DNA of 64,000 nt from Apilactobacillus kunkeei (lineage in GTDB: Bacteria; Bacillota; Bacilli; Lactobacillales; Lactobacillaceae). The first letter of the stretch is position 1. Every line of letters starts with the position of its first letter. The notes under the pieces were generated by a model, which was not told the origin of the DNA, did no database searches, and was given only the letters and a program-made list of their open reading frames with translations. Made by a program: the position numbers and the translations under genes. The DNA lies in assembly GCF_005930975.1 (NCBI RefSeq), contig NZ_VBSE01000042.1, positions 62,001 to 126,000 of the forward strand, given 5' to 3'. Shown here piece by piece: positions 37,827 to 46,970 of this stretch.

Positions 37827-39143
37827 ATGGTTCATACTAAGTTAACGCAAGCTGATTTTGATGCAATGCGCGAAAAATATGACAGTGATCCAAAAAACAA
37901 GGTATTACAACGTTCCGTTATGAAAAACGGCATCAACAATACCGCCAAAGACAACCGAGTAGTGGCCAAATTAAACCACACATACTCTGTAGAAATCGAT
38001 ACTGGTAAGGTATCAAACCAAAAACGTTCAGGACGTTGCTGGCTATTCTCATTGTTAAACGTTTTAAAACACGACTTTGCGAAACGCTACAACGTAAAAG
38101 ACTTTGAACTATCACAAAGCTACCTATTTTTCTGGGATAAGGTAGAACGTGCCAACATCTTTTACGATCGCATTATCGATACTGCCAATAAGCCGTTCGA
38201 TGATCGCGAACTTCGCTGCTACTTAGCTGCACCGGGTGCAGATGGTGGTGAATGGGGTATGGCAGTCGCACTAGTACAAAAGTATGGTGTAATGCCAACT
38301 TCTGCTTTTCCTGAAAGCAACGTAACTGAGGATACATCTGATTTAAAGGAAGTGTTTAATCGTAAGTTACGTCGTGACGCTATGGTTTTACGTGATATGA
38401 TTCATTCCGGTAGCAGTGACGCCGAAATTGTTGAAAAACGTAAGGAAATGCTAAAAGAAGTCTATAGAATTGCTGGTTTTGCATGTGGTGTTCCACGTGA
38501 AACATTTGACTTTGAATACCGTGATGATAATCAAAACTACCATGTTGACGAAGGGATTACACCTAAACAATTTTTTGATAAATACTTTGAAATTAATTTA
38601 GATGATTACGTTGTGTTGGGAAACTATCCTAACCGTAAAATGGAACAATTATTCCGTAACAAGGCCGGTCAAAACATCGTGGGTGGTCGCAAAATCGAAT
38701 TCTTAAATATGCCAATGGATGTATTGAAAGATGCCGCAATTGCGCAATTAAAAGATGGAGAAACTGTCTGGTTTGCCAATACTGTGACCGAACAATCAGA
38801 CCGTCAAAACGGTTTGTTAGACGACGATTTATACCGCCGTGCTGAATTGTTTGATATCGATATGAATATGGACAAGGCTCAACGTTTAGATTACTACGAC
38901 AACATTCCTAACCACGCGATGACACTTACTGGTGTCGATATTGTTGACGACAGACCATCTAAGTGGAAAGTCGAAAACTCTTGGGGAGAAAAGGTCGGCG
39001 AAAAAGGTTACTTCGTAATGGATGATAACTGGATGGACAATAACGTCTTTGAAATTATCGTCAACAAGAAGTACCTAACCGATCCACAAAGACAATTACT
39101 AGCACAAACCCCAGTTGATTTAGACCCTTGGGCAGCGGTATAA
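37827..39143 (+). CDS. C1B papain-like aminopeptidase/endopeptidase (copy 1)
   Basis: 438 aa, bleomycin-hydrolase/PepC family. Triad Cys71 (SGRCWLFS), His363 (PNHAMTLTG) and Asn384 (VENSWGE); the oxyanion Gln is in SNQKRSG. These hexameric cytoplasmic enzymes cut peptides from the N-terminus (PepC) or act as endopeptidases (PepE/PepG); the C-terminal tail that decides this ends DPWAAV here. It follows the epimerase-like gene by 23 nt. A near-perfect parS site lies inside the coding sequence (38489-38504). A second copy follows 14 nt downstream. Confidence 0.92.
   Translation: MVHTKLTQADFDAMREKYDSDPKNKVLQRSVMKNGINNTAKDNRVVAKLNHTYSVEIDTGKVSNQKRSGRCWLFSLLNVLKHDFAKRYNVKDFELSQSYLFFWDKVERANIFYDRIIDTANKPFDDRELRCYLAAPGADGGEWGMAVALVQKYGVMPTSAFPESNVTEDTSDLKEVFNRKLRRDAMVLRDMIHSGSSDAEIVEKRKEMLKEVYRIAGFACGVPRETFDFEYRDDNQNYHVDEGITPKQFFDKYFEINLDDYVVLGNYPNRKMEQLFRNKAGQNIVGGRKIEFLNMPMDVLKDAAIAQLKDGETVWFANTVTEQSDRQNGLLDDDLYRRAELFDIDMNMDKAQRLDYYDNIPNHAMTLTGVDIVDDRPSKWKVENSWGEKVGEKGYFVMDDNWMDNNVFEIIVNKKYLTDPQRQLLAQTPVDLDPWAAV
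38489..38504. other. parS: parS-like site 4, inside a C1B peptidase gene
   Basis: TGTTCCACGTGAAACA, which matches the Bacillus subtilis parS consensus form. It encodes part of GVPRETF. The paralogous gene at the equivalent place encodes GVPPKTF with a different DNA sequence, so the protein does not demand it. Confidence 0.8.
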
Positions 39144-39157
39144 GGAGGACGTAGATA

Positions 39158-40483
39158 ATGACTGAAACAAAAATTACCGAACAAGACCTAAAAGAATTAC
39201 GTGCGGCCTACGATGAAAATCCCACCAATGCGATTTTGGAAAGAACCGTAACACAAAATGGAATTGGAAATGTTTCATACGATGAAACAGCCACTGAAAA
39301 ACTAAATCCCGTCTTTTCTGTTGAAGTGAAGACTGGTAAGGTTTCCAACCAAAAACAATCCGGTCGTTGCTGGATGTTTGCGTTATTAAATACTTTAAAA
39401 CATCAATTTGGTGCTAAGTATAACGTTAAAGACTTCGAATTATCCCAGAACTATCTATTCTTCTGGGATAAGATTGAACGTGCTAATATTTTCTACGATC
39501 GAATCGTTAACACTGCTGACAAGCCACTAGACGATCGTACCGTTCAATATTTCCTAGAAGTGGGACCAGGTGCAGATGGTGGTCAATGGGCGATGGCCGT
39601 ATCATTAGTACAAAAATATGGGGTTGTGCCAACATCTGCGTTCAGTGAAACTACTGTTTCTGAAAGTACTGGTGACTTGAAATCAATTTTGAATTACAAA
39701 CTTAGAAATGATGCATACAAACTACGTAACATGGTAAACGACGGAGTGTCTGAAGAAGACATCCACGATGCTAGGGAACAAATGCTGTCTGAAGTTTACA
39801 AGATTGCTGCATACTCACTTGGAGTACCACCAAAGACGTTTGACTTTGAATATAGGGATGATAATGACAATTATCACATTGATCGTAATTTAACGCCTAA
39901 ATCATTTTATGAAAAGTATCTATCAGATGCTGATTTAGACGATTATGTTGTCTTAAGTAACTCTCCTGACAAGGAATACAACAAAATGTATCGTTTATCT
40001 GCTCAAGAAAACGTGGTTGATGGTCGTAAGATTGAGTTCTTAAACCTACCAATGGAAGAATTAAAAGATGCTGCAATTGCGCAATTAAAGGACGGTCAAG
40101 CTGTTTGGTTTGCTAATGATATTGCACGTCAATCTGACCGTAAAAAAGGCTTTTTAGCCGAAAATTTATACCATTACGATGAACTTTTTGATGTTGATTT
40201 AACAATGAGTAAAAAGCAAAGATTACAATATCATGATGCCATTGTTTCACATGCTACTGCTTTAACAGGCGTCGACCTAGTTGACGATAAACCAACTAAA
40301 TGGAAGGTTGAAAATTCATGGGGAACAAAGAATGGTGTAAATGGATACTTCATCATGGATGATGGTTGGATGAATGAATATGTATATGAAATTGTAATAA
40401 ATAAAAAATATTTATCTAATGACAAAATCGCACTGTTGAGCCAATCTCCGGTAGAATTAGCACCTTGGGATTCATTAGAATAA
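39158..40483 (+). CDS. C1B papain-like aminopeptidase/endopeptidase (copy 2)
   Basis: 441 aa, tandem paralog of the previous gene, aligning end to end (SGRCWMFALLNTLKHQF; SHATALTGVD; VENSWGTKNG). The C-terminal tail differs (APWDSLE versus DPWAAV), which may alter amino- versus endopeptidase action because this tail fills the active-site cleft in the family. Strong AAGGAGG site. No terminator is evident before the Arg T-boxes that follow, only a new promoter. Confidence 0.92.
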   Translation: MTETKITEQDLKELRAAYDENPTNAILERTVTQNGIGNVSYDETATEKLNPVFSVEVKTGKVSNQKQSGRCWMFALLNTLKHQFGAKYNVKDFELSQNYLFFWDKIERANIFYDRIVNTADKPLDDRTVQYFLEVGPGADGGQWAMAVSLVQKYGVVPTSAFSETTVSESTGDLKSILNYKLRNDAYKLRNMVNDGVSEEDIHDAREQMLSEVYKIAAYSLGVPPKTFDFEYRDDNDNYHIDRNLTPKSFYEKYLSDADLDDYVVLSNSPDKEYNKMYRLSAQENVVDGRKIEFLNLPMEELKDAAIAQLKDGQAVWFANDIARQSDRKKGFLAENLYHYDELFDVDLTMSKKQRLQYHDAIVSHATALTGVDLVDDKPTKWKVENSWGTKNGVNGYFIMDDGWMNEYVYEIVINKKYLSNDKIALLSQSPVELAPWDSLE

Positions 40484-40493
40484 AATTAAAGTG

Positions 40494-40522
40494 TTGCATT
40501 TTTTTTAATATGGTATTAATAT
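40494..40522 (+). promoter_or_regulatory. Promoter of the arg operon
   Basis: TTGCAT (40494-40499), 17-nt spacer, TAATAT (40517-40522). Transcription would start near 40530, just before the first T-box. Confidence 0.6.
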
Positions 40523-40534
40523 AAGTGACAATCA

Positions 40535-40784
40535 AATAAGACGTTGAACAGGAATTTTAATTATTGAGTGTTTCACAGGGAGCTCACGGTTATGAGAGTG
40601 GGTAGCACGGTAATTGAATCGTACCTGAGAGTCATTTTTCGAAATGAGTAGAAAAAATCGTTGGCGGCGTTAACGCAGAAGTTATTTTAACTTCTCGAGC
40701 TAGTATTTGTGAGAATACTAGAAATTGAGGTGGCACCGCGATTTATTCGTCCTCTTGGATATCTTATCCAAGAGGACTTTTTTT
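40535..40784 (+). promoter_or_regulatory. T-box 1 of 3, Arg (CGT) specifier, with terminator
   Basis: Stem I base pairs CAGG/CCTG enclose the specifier loop; the helix above is TTTTAATTA/TAATTGAA. The 3' loop strand reads ATCGTA, giving CGT (Arg) at 40620-40622. The T-box is AGGTGGCACCGCG (40728-40740), with C at the base that pairs with the tRNA discriminator. Terminator arms GTCCTCTTGGAT / ATCCAAGAGGAC (40749-40777) precede a T8 run. Confidence 0.9.
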
Positions 40785-40814
40785 ATACCAAAAACTTGAA
40801 TATAAATTTAAAAA

Positions 40815-41062
40815 CATTGATTAGGAATTTTAATTAATTCAGTAATTTACAGAGAACTTAGCAAAGCCGGGTGAGAGCTAAGGATGACATTAATTAAATC
40901 GTACCTATGAGTTTGAATTCGAAACGAGTAGAATTCACCGTTAACGCGTTATCGTTAAAGTTTGAAAAAACTTTATGAGCTGATGTTCGTGAGAGCATCA
41001 GAAACTGAGGTGGAACCACGATTATTCGTCCTCTAGGATTTATTCCTAGAGGACTTTTTTTA
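40815..41062 (+). promoter_or_regulatory. T-box 2 of 3, Arg (CGT) specifier, with terminator
   Basis: Base helix TAGG/CCTA, upper helix TTAATTAAT/ATTAATTAA (perfect), loop strand ATCGTA; specifier CGT at 40900-40902. The T-box is AGGTGGAACCACG (41008-41020), with A at the discriminator-pairing position. Terminator arms GTCCTCTAGGA / TCCTAGAGGAC (41028-41054) and T8. Confidence 0.9.
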
Positions 41063-41077
41063 TATAAATATTTTCAT

Positions 41078-41335
41078 GAAGATCAAGAATTTAATCAAAC
41101 CAATCATTTACAGAGAAATTAACGTTGATGAGAGTTAATAATGACATTTGATTAATCGTACTTGTGAGTGAGCTTCGAAATGAGTAGAAGCAAACGTCGG
41201 CGGCGTTAACGCGGAAGTCATTGACTTTATGAGCTAGCATTCGCGAGGGTGTTAGGAAGTGAGGTGGTACCGCGGTTACATCGTCCTCTGTTGAAATAAA
41301 AATTTCATTGTTTATATACAAAAAGGAGGATGTTT
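41078..41335 (+). promoter_or_regulatory. T-box 3 of 3, Arg (CGT) specifier, no intact terminator
   Basis: Base helix CAAG/CTTG, upper helix TTAATCAAA/TTTGATTAA (perfect), loop strand ATCGTA; specifier CGT at 41157-41159. The T-box is AGGTGGTACCGCG (41262-41274), with T at the discriminator-pairing position. In place of the usual terminator there is only a weak TGAAAT-AAAA-ATTTCA stem; the conserved CGTCCTC 3' strand can instead pair TCCTC with GAGGA of the argG ribosome-binding site. This copy may therefore control translation. Confidence 0.85.
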
Positions 41336-41346
41336 CACATGAAACA
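41331..41346. other. parS: parS-like site 3, spanning the argG start codon
   Basis: TGTTTCACATGAAACA, the same 16-mer as at 19808 and (inverted) at 31508. The argG ATG (41339-41341) lies in its centre. Confidence 0.75.
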
Positions 41347-42640
41347 ATCAAAGAAAATCGTTTTAGCATATTCCGGAGGATTAGATACATCAGTTTCAAT
41401 TGCATGGTTAATTGAACAAGGTTTTGACGTAATTGCTTGCTGCATTAATGTAGGAGAGGACTACGGTGAACATAAAGATTTAAATCAAATTAAAGAAAAG
41501 GCGTTAAAAGTAGGTGCCATTAAGTCATATGTTGTTGATGCATTAGACGAATTCGCTGAAGATTTCCTATTAACTGCATTGGATGCTAATGCTATGTATG
41601 AAGGCGAATATCCATTAAGCTCAGCCCTATCTCGTCCTTTAATGAGTCAAAAACTAGTTGAAATTGCACATAAAGAAGATGCCGAATATATTTGTCATGG
41701 ATGTACTGGTAAAGGAAACGATCAAGTTCGTTTCGATGTTGCTATTCATTCGCTAGATCCTAAATTGACGGTGGTTACTCCAGTTCGTCAATGGCACTGG
41801 AACAGAGAAGAGGAAATTGAATTTGCTAAGAAACATAATATCGATATTCCGATTGATTTAGATTCTCCATACTCAATTGATGCTAATATCTGGGGACGTG
41901 CTAATGAATGTGGTGTACTAGAAAATCCATGGAACCAAGCACCAGAAGATGCATTTGATATTACTAAGCCAATCGAAGAAACTCCGGATCAACCGGAATT
42001 TATGGATATCACATTTAAACAAGGTAAACCAGTCGCAGTTGACGGCGAGGAAATGAGTTTCGCTGATGTAATTAAAAAGGTTAATTTGATTGCAGGTGAA
42101 CACGGAGTCGGTCGTATTGATCACATCGAAAACCGTTTAGTTGGAATTAAATCTAGAGAAGTATACGAAGCCCCAGGTGCTACTGTATTACTAAAGGCCC
42201 ACAAGGCCATGGAAAACCTAACTATGGAAAGAGATTTAGCTCACTTCAAGCCAATGATTGAACAACAAGTTGCTAATCTTACTTACAACGGATTATGGTT
42301 CTCACCACTAATGAAGTCACTAAAGTCATTTATCCAATCATCACAAGAAACTGTTAGTGGGACAGTTAAGGTGAAGTTATTCAAGGGTAATGTTTACGTA
42401 GTAGCTTCTAAATCAGATGAATCACTATACGATGAAGACCTAGCAACTTATACTGCTGCTGACTCATTCGATCAAAATGCTTCAGTTGGTTTCATTAAAC
42501 TATGGGGACTACCTACTCAAGTTGCTTCACAAGTAAAACAAAAAAACTTACAAAAGAACTTTATGAAAGATGTTATGAAGTCACAAACAAAAGAAAAGGT
42601 ATTGGTTGAAAACAAGTTAGAAGGTGAATCTAATGAGTGA
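41339..42640 (+). CDS. argG: Argininosuccinate synthase
   Basis: 433 aa from the second of two in-frame ATGs; GGAGGA is 8-9 nt ahead (the first ATG touches it). The ATP-pyrophosphatase loop is [16 protein letters not shown], and [15 protein letters not shown] and [17 protein letters not shown] follow. The length and motif set fit the longer class of ArgG. It joins citrulline and aspartate. The stop overlaps the argH start. Confidence 0.96.
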   Translation: MKQSKKIVLAYSGGLDTSVSIAWLIEQGFDVIACCINVGEDYGEHKDLNQIKEKALKVGAIKSYVVDALDEFAEDFLLTALDANAMYEGEYPLSSALSRPLMSQKLVEIAHKEDAEYICHGCTGKGNDQVRFDVAIHSLDPKLTVVTPVRQWHWNREEEIEFAKKHNIDIPIDLDSPYSIDANIWGRANECGVLENPWNQAPEDAFDITKPIEETPDQPEFMDITFKQGKPVAVDGEEMSFADVIKKVNLIAGEHGVGRIDHIENRLVGIKSREVYEAPGATVLLKAHKAMENLTMERDLAHFKPMIEQQVANLTYNGLWFSPLMKSLKSFIQSSQETVSGTVKVKLFKGNVYVVASKSDESLYDEDLATYTAADSFDQNASVGFIKLWGLPTQVASQVKQKNLQKNFMKDVMKSQTKEKVLVENKLEGESNE

Positions 42641-44030
42641 GAAACTATGGGGTGGTCGTTTTAATGGCGATGCCAATGACTTATTCTTGAGGCTTGGTGC
42701 CTCAATCAATGTTGATATTAAAATGGCAAATGAGGACATTGAGGGATCAATTGCTCATGCCACAATGCTAAGTCATGTTGGTATCATCACAGACGACGAA
42801 AAAGACCAAATTGTGAATGGTTTAAAAGAAATTAAAGAAGAATTCAATGAAGGTAAACTTCATTTCAGTTATCAAAATGAAGATATTCATATGAATGTTG
42901 AAACAGTGTTAACTGAAAAAATCGGTGCTGTAGCTGGAAAGTTACACACGGCACGTTCAAGAAATGATCAAGTAGCACTAGATTTTCATTTATATCTTAA
43001 GAAACGTTTACCTCAAATCATTGCATTAATTAGGAAATTTCAAAGTGAATTGGTTAACCTAGCAGATGAAAATTTAGAAACCATCATGCCAGGATATACC
43101 CATTTACAACACGCTCAACCAATCTCATTTGCCCATTACCTGATGGCATACTACGAAATGCTAAATCGTGATGCCGATAGGTTCGAATTCAACCAAAAAC
43201 ATACTAACATGTCACCAATTGGGGCAGCGGCCTTAGCGGGAACCACTTTCCCGATTGATCCACATTTCACCGCCAAGGAGTTGGATTTAGAAGCGCCTTA
43301 CAATAATTCTATCGATGCAGTCTCAGATAGGGATTTTGCCATTGAATTTTTAAGCAATGCTTCTATTCTAATGATGCATTTATCAAGACTATGCGAAGAA
43401 ATTTGCTTATGGTCTAGTTACGAGTTCAAGTATGTTGAATTATCAGATGCTTTCAGTACTGGAAGCTCAATCATGCCACAGAAGAAGAACCCTGATATGT
43501 GTGAACTAATTAGGGGAAAGACAGGTGTTGTGTATGGCCATCTAAACGCCTTACTAGCAACGATGAAATCACTACCGCTGGCATACAACAAGGACCTACA
43601 AGAAGATAAGGCTGGGGTGTTTGATACAGTTGAAAACATTGAACCAATCTTACAATTAATGACTGAAATGATTGCAACAATGCATGTTAATAAGGATAGA
43701 ATGCTACAAGCGGTTGAAAAGGATTACTCAAACGCTACAGAATTAGCTGATTACCTATCAGCCAAGGGATTACCATTTAGGCAAGCTCATCGTATCTCCG
43801 GTGAATTGGTTGCTAAATGTATTACTGAAAATTGCTATTTACAGGACTTATCATTAGAACAACTACATAACTATTCTGACTTATTTGAAGAAGACATATA
43901 TGAAGATTTGAAACCTCATGTCGCGATTCAAAGAAGAAAGAGTTATGGATCCACTGGGTTCGATGAAGTTCATAAACAGATTGAAAAAGCGAAAGAAAAA
44001 TTGAAGGGAGAAATGAATCATGAAAAATAA
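42633..44030 (+). CDS. argH: Argininosuccinate lyase
   Basis: 465 aa; ATG at 42633 overlaps the argG stop by 8 nt (an earlier in-frame start lies inside argG). Fumarase/aspartase superfamily signature [12 protein letters not shown] and [12 protein letters not shown], plus [11 protein letters not shown]. It splits argininosuccinate into arginine and fumarate. It overlaps the next gene by 11 nt, so all four genes from argG to the ATPase are translationally chained. Confidence 0.97.
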   Translation: MSEKLWGGRFNGDANDLFLRLGASINVDIKMANEDIEGSIAHATMLSHVGIITDDEKDQIVNGLKEIKEEFNEGKLHFSYQNEDIHMNVETVLTEKIGAVAGKLHTARSRNDQVALDFHLYLKKRLPQIIALIRKFQSELVNLADENLETIMPGYTHLQHAQPISFAHYLMAYYEMLNRDADRFEFNQKHTNMSPIGAAALAGTTFPIDPHFTAKELDLEAPYNNSIDAVSDRDFAIEFLSNASILMMHLSRLCEEICLWSSYEFKYVELSDAFSTGSSIMPQKKNPDMCELIRGKTGVVYGHLNALLATMKSLPLAYNKDLQEDKAGVFDTVENIEPILQLMTEMIATMHVNKDRMLQAVEKDYSNATELADYLSAKGLPFRQAHRISGELVAKCITENCYLQDLSLEQLHNYSDLFEEDIYEDLKPHVAIQRRKSYGSTGFDEVHKQIEKAKEKLKGEMNHEK

Positions 44031-45510
44031 GATGAAACATTCCGTGTTAATTACAATGTTGTTAATGATTGCAACACTATTCGTAACAGCATTTACTGTT
44101 CCAAGTGTTCAAGCATCAGCTTCCGATAACTCACTACAACAAATTAAGCAAAAAGGATACATCGTAATGGGAACCGCCCCAGATTATCCTCCATACGAAT
44201 TTATTGGAAAAGATAACGGTGGATCACAAGTATATGGTGCTGATATCGAATTAGGAAAGACCATCGCTAAAGATTTAGGAGTAAAACTAAAGGTTAAATC
44301 AATGGGATTTGACTCACTACTAGTTGCGCTTCAAACTAAAAAGGTTGATATGGTTATTGCTGGAATGAACGAAACGCCACAAAGAGCTAAGAGTGTGGAC
44401 TTCAGTAAGACTTACTATTCATCAGGATTGAGTTTGGTGTTGAACAGTGCTGACGACAAGAAAATTAAGTCATACAAGGATTTACAAGGTAAAACTATCG
44501 GTGCTCAAATCGGATCAGTACAATACGACGCCGTGAAGAAGGGTATCAAGAACATCAACCTAAAGGGAATGGAAAACATCAATGATTTAATTCTTGCTTT
44601 AAAGTCAGGAAAAATTGAAGCCATTCCATTGGATACTGCTGTTGCTCAAGCATACGCATCTCATAACCCTGGCCTAAAGATTATTGATGCTAAGATGCCA
44701 GGACAAGAAAGTTCTAATAAAATCGCATTCGCTAAAGGTGCTACTAGTTTAGAAAATGCTGCCAATAAGACAATTGATAAGGTGAACCAAGGTAACCTAT
44801 ACACCAAGAAATTCGTTCCAGCAGCTGCAAAACACATCACTAACAACAAGTCACAATCACAATTTGAAACAATGTGGCAATACAAGAACTTCTTTATCTC
44901 AGGAATTGAATACACAATGATTATTTCAGTGGTATCAGTATTCTTTGGTATCATTTTGGGAATCATTTTTGCACTAATGAGATTAAGTCACAACTGGCTA
45001 TTACACTCCATTGCTGTTTGCTACATCGAATTCATTCGTGGAACTCCTCAATTAGTTCAAATTATGTTTATCTATTTTGGCCTAGGTACTATTGTTAACG
45101 TTCCAGCATTAACTTCAGGAATTATCGCTATTTCAATTAACTCTGGGGCCTACGTTGCTGAAATCATTAGAGGTGGAATAAATTCTATCTCTGACGGTCA
45201 AAGTGAAGCAGCATTATCACTTGGTTTATCCAAGAAACAATCAATGCAATACATCGTATTACCTCAAGCGTTCAAGAACATTTGGCCTGCACTTGGTAAT
45301 GAATTGGTAACTTTGATCAAGGATAGTTCATTAGCTTCTGTAATTGGGGTTGGAGAACTAATGTATCAAATGAGAGCCGTTCAAGCTGATACTTACCTGG
45401 GTGTCGCACCAATCGCTGTCATTATGATCATTTACTTTGTAATCACATTTACAATTTCTAGAATCATGAAACACTTAGAAGGGAAGATCAGCCATGGAAC
45501 CAATGATTAA
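44020..45510 (+). CDS. Amino-acid ABC transporter, fused binding protein-permease (Arg-type)
   Basis: 496 aa. Signal peptide about 1-33, extracytoplasmic family 3 binding domain about 38-270 ([16 protein letters not shown] ... [15 protein letters not shown] ... [15 protein letters not shown]), then a HisM/GlnP-type permease with three to five helices (about 285-490) and the EAA loop [23 protein letters not shown]. Fusions like this are common in lactic acid bacteria. Placement behind argGH and under three Arg T-boxes argues for arginine, or possibly citrulline or ornithine, as substrate. The binding pocket was not modelled. Confidence 0.88.
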   Translation: MKNKMKHSVLITMLLMIATLFVTAFTVPSVQASASDNSLQQIKQKGYIVMGTAPDYPPYEFIGKDNGGSQVYGADIELGKTIAKDLGVKLKVKSMGFDSLLVALQTKKVDMVIAGMNETPQRAKSVDFSKTYYSSGLSLVLNSADDKKIKSYKDLQGKTIGAQIGSVQYDAVKKGIKNINLKGMENINDLILALKSGKIEAIPLDTAVAQAYASHNPGLKIIDAKMPGQESSNKIAFAKGATSLENAANKTIDKVNQGNLYTKKFVPAAAKHITNNKSQSQFETMWQYKNFFISGIEYTMIISVVSVFFGIILGIIFALMRLSHNWLLHSIAVCYIEFIRGTPQLVQIMFIYFGLGTIVNVPALTSGIIAISINSGAYVAEIIRGGINSISDGQSEAALSLGLSKKQSMQYIVLPQAFKNIWPALGNELVTLIKDSSLASVIGVGELMYQMRAVQADTYLGVAPIAVIMIIYFVITFTISRIMKHLEGKISHGTND

Positions 45511-46228
45511 AATTGAAAATTTAACCAAAAAATTTAAAAATAATACCATCTTTTCTGACATCAACGCTGAAGTACACAAGGGTGAAGTAATCTCACTTTT
45601 AGGTCCTTCTGGTGCCGGTAAGAGTACTTTCCTTCGTTGCATTAACATGTTAGGTGAACCAACTTCCGGAAAGATTTTATTGGATGGAAAAGACTTAGTA
45701 AGTAGTTCTGATAAGGAATTAATTCAGTTAAGAACTCACATCGGGATGGTGTTCCAAAGCTTTAACTTGTTTGAAAACAAGACAGTTATTGATAACATCA
45801 CACTGGCACCCATTAAGGTTAAGGGGATGAGCAAGGCTGATGCGGAAGAAAAAGCACATGAACTGCTTAAAACAGTTGGTCTAGATGATAAGGCAAACGT
45901 ATACCCAGACAGCCTATCAGGTGGTCAAGCTCAACGTATCGCAATCGTCCGTGCACTAGCCATGGATCCTGAGGTAATTCTATTTGACGAACCCACTTCA
46001 GCACTAGACCCTGAAAAAGTTGGTGAAGTGCTAAGTGTTATGCAAGATTTAGCTAAGAAAGACATGACCATGATTATTGTTACCCATGAAATGGAATTCG
46101 CTAAGAATGTTTCAGATGAAATTTGGTTTATGGATGAGGGAAAGATTCAAGAAAAACAAGCACCTAAAGACTTTTTCGAAAATCCAAAAACCCCTAACGC
46201 CCAACGTTTTTTAAGTAAAATGATTTAA
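45494..46228 (+). CDS. Amino-acid ABC transporter ATP-binding protein
   Basis: 244 aa. Walker A GPSGAGKST, Q-loop, signature LSGGQAQRIAIVRALA, Walker B VILFDEPTSALD and the switch His in IVTHEM: a polar amino acid (PAAT) ATPase. The gene overlaps the permease end by 17 nt and drives that transporter. Terminator follows at 46248. Confidence 0.95.
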   Translation: MEPMIKIENLTKKFKNNTIFSDINAEVHKGEVISLLGPSGAGKSTFLRCINMLGEPTSGKILLDGKDLVSSSDKELIQLRTHIGMVFQSFNLFENKTVIDNITLAPIKVKGMSKADAEEKAHELLKTVGLDDKANVYPDSLSGGQAQRIAIVRALAMDPEVILFDEPTSALDPEKVGEVLSVMQDLAKKDMTMIIVTHEMEFAKNVSDEIWFMDEGKIQEKQAPKDFFENPKTPNAQRFLSKMI

Positions 46229-46245
46229 TCTGTTTATAAATACGT

Positions 46246-46277
46246 AAAAAGACCAACATAAATGTTGGTCTTTTTGA
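46246..46277 (+). terminator. Terminator of the arg operon
   Basis: Hairpin AAAGACCAACAT / ATGTTGGTCTTT with T5. Confidence 0.85.
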
Positions 46278-46348
46278 TTATTATCATTTTATTTTGTACA
46301 ATAAAGCTAAACATGACACATTTTGAATTAATCCGAGGAGGAAATCAA

Positions 46349-46531
46349 TTGTCTAAACGTTTTAAACTAGTAGAAGAATCATTTACAGGAGTATCCATTT
46401 ATATCGACCAAAGAACAGGTGTTGAATACGGTGGATATGGAAGTACATTAACACCATTACGTAACCCTGATGGAACTTTGTTTGTTGATGAATCTGAAAT
46501 TGATCAAGATTATGAACACAAAGAAAAATAA
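46349..46531 (+). CDS. DUF6440-type small protein
   Basis: 60 aa with a TTG start at 46349, 8 nt after GAGGAGG. Sequence features FKLVEESFTGVSIYIDQRTGVEYG and GSTLTPLRNPDG match the DUF6440 style (Asp-x-x-TGV-x-Y and TPL-x-D/N-x-DG). A longer reading from an upstream ATG would run through the arg operon terminator and is rejected. It precedes the DUF1516 gene by 18 nt. Function unknown. Confidence 0.75.
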   Translation: MSKRFKLVEESFTGVSIYIDQRTGVEYGGYGSTLTPLRNPDGTLFVDESEIDQDYEHKEK

Positions 46532-46549
46532 ACGGGGGAGTATGAAACC

Positions 46550-46906
46550 ATGTTTTTATGGATTCATTTAATTTTTGCGGTATTACTAATTGCTTTGGTG
46601 ATTACTGCACTATGTAAAAAGAAGAATTTTAAACCTTACATGATGGCCACTAGAGTATCTTATCTAGTATTCATCGTGACGGGAATTGTATTATTTAGTA
46701 AAGCCTTTGAACGTGATGCCATGTTCACGATTTTGAAGGTTTTATCAGCCATTTTCTTAATTGGTTTGATTGAAGTGGCTTATGCTCAAAAGACTAAGAA
46801 GTCTTTAACCGTTGGATTGGTGATGAGCTTAATCTTGGTTTTTGCTTTAGTGATTGTAATTGGATTAATCGTCGCTGGCGGTCGTCCATTTATTCATTTT
46901 ATTTAA
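46550..46906 (+). CDS. DUF1516 (YisL-like) membrane protein
   Basis: 118 aa with four hydrophobic helices and short loops, beginning FLWIHLIFAVLLIALVI and with the MATRVSYLVFIVTGIVLF segment typical of YisL-like proteins. Function unknown. RBS GGGGGAG; likely co-transcribed with the preceding small gene. Confidence 0.8.
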   Translation: MFLWIHLIFAVLLIALVITALCKKKNFKPYMMATRVSYLVFIVTGIVLFSKAFERDAMFTILKVLSAIFLIGLIEVAYAQKTKKSLTVGLVMSLILVFALVIVIGLIVAGGRPFIHFI

Positions 46907-46935
46907 ATGTTATTATTGCAGAATCTGCGTATTTA

Positions 46936-46970
46936 AAAAGAGAGTGAACATAACTGTTCACTCTCTTTTT
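46936..46970. terminator. Bidirectional terminator
   Basis: Hairpin AAAAGAGAGTGAACA / TGTTCACTCTCTTTT; separates the DUF1516 gene from the convergent metF. Confidence 0.85.

Noticed and set aside
39270-39292. TGTTTCAT...TGAAACA in the second C1B peptidase gene as a fifth parS site
   Set aside because: The half-sites are too far apart (a 4-nt longer centre) for ParB binding.
40246-40262. TGTTTCACATGCTACT as a parS site
   Set aside because: Only one half-site matches.
40494-41300. CRISPR-like repeats suggested by the repeated GAGGTGG and CGTCCTC segments
   Set aside because: The spacing (about 250-280 nt) and conserved elements are those of three T-box leaders.
41091-41405. Open frame of 104 codons on the minus strand over T-box 3
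   Set aside because: It is antisense to a structured RNA leader and to argG, and has no ribosome site.
46262-46348. Hydrophobic N-terminal extension of the DUF6440 protein
   Set aside because: It begins inside the terminator hairpin of the arg operon; the TTG at 46349 has GAGGAGG.
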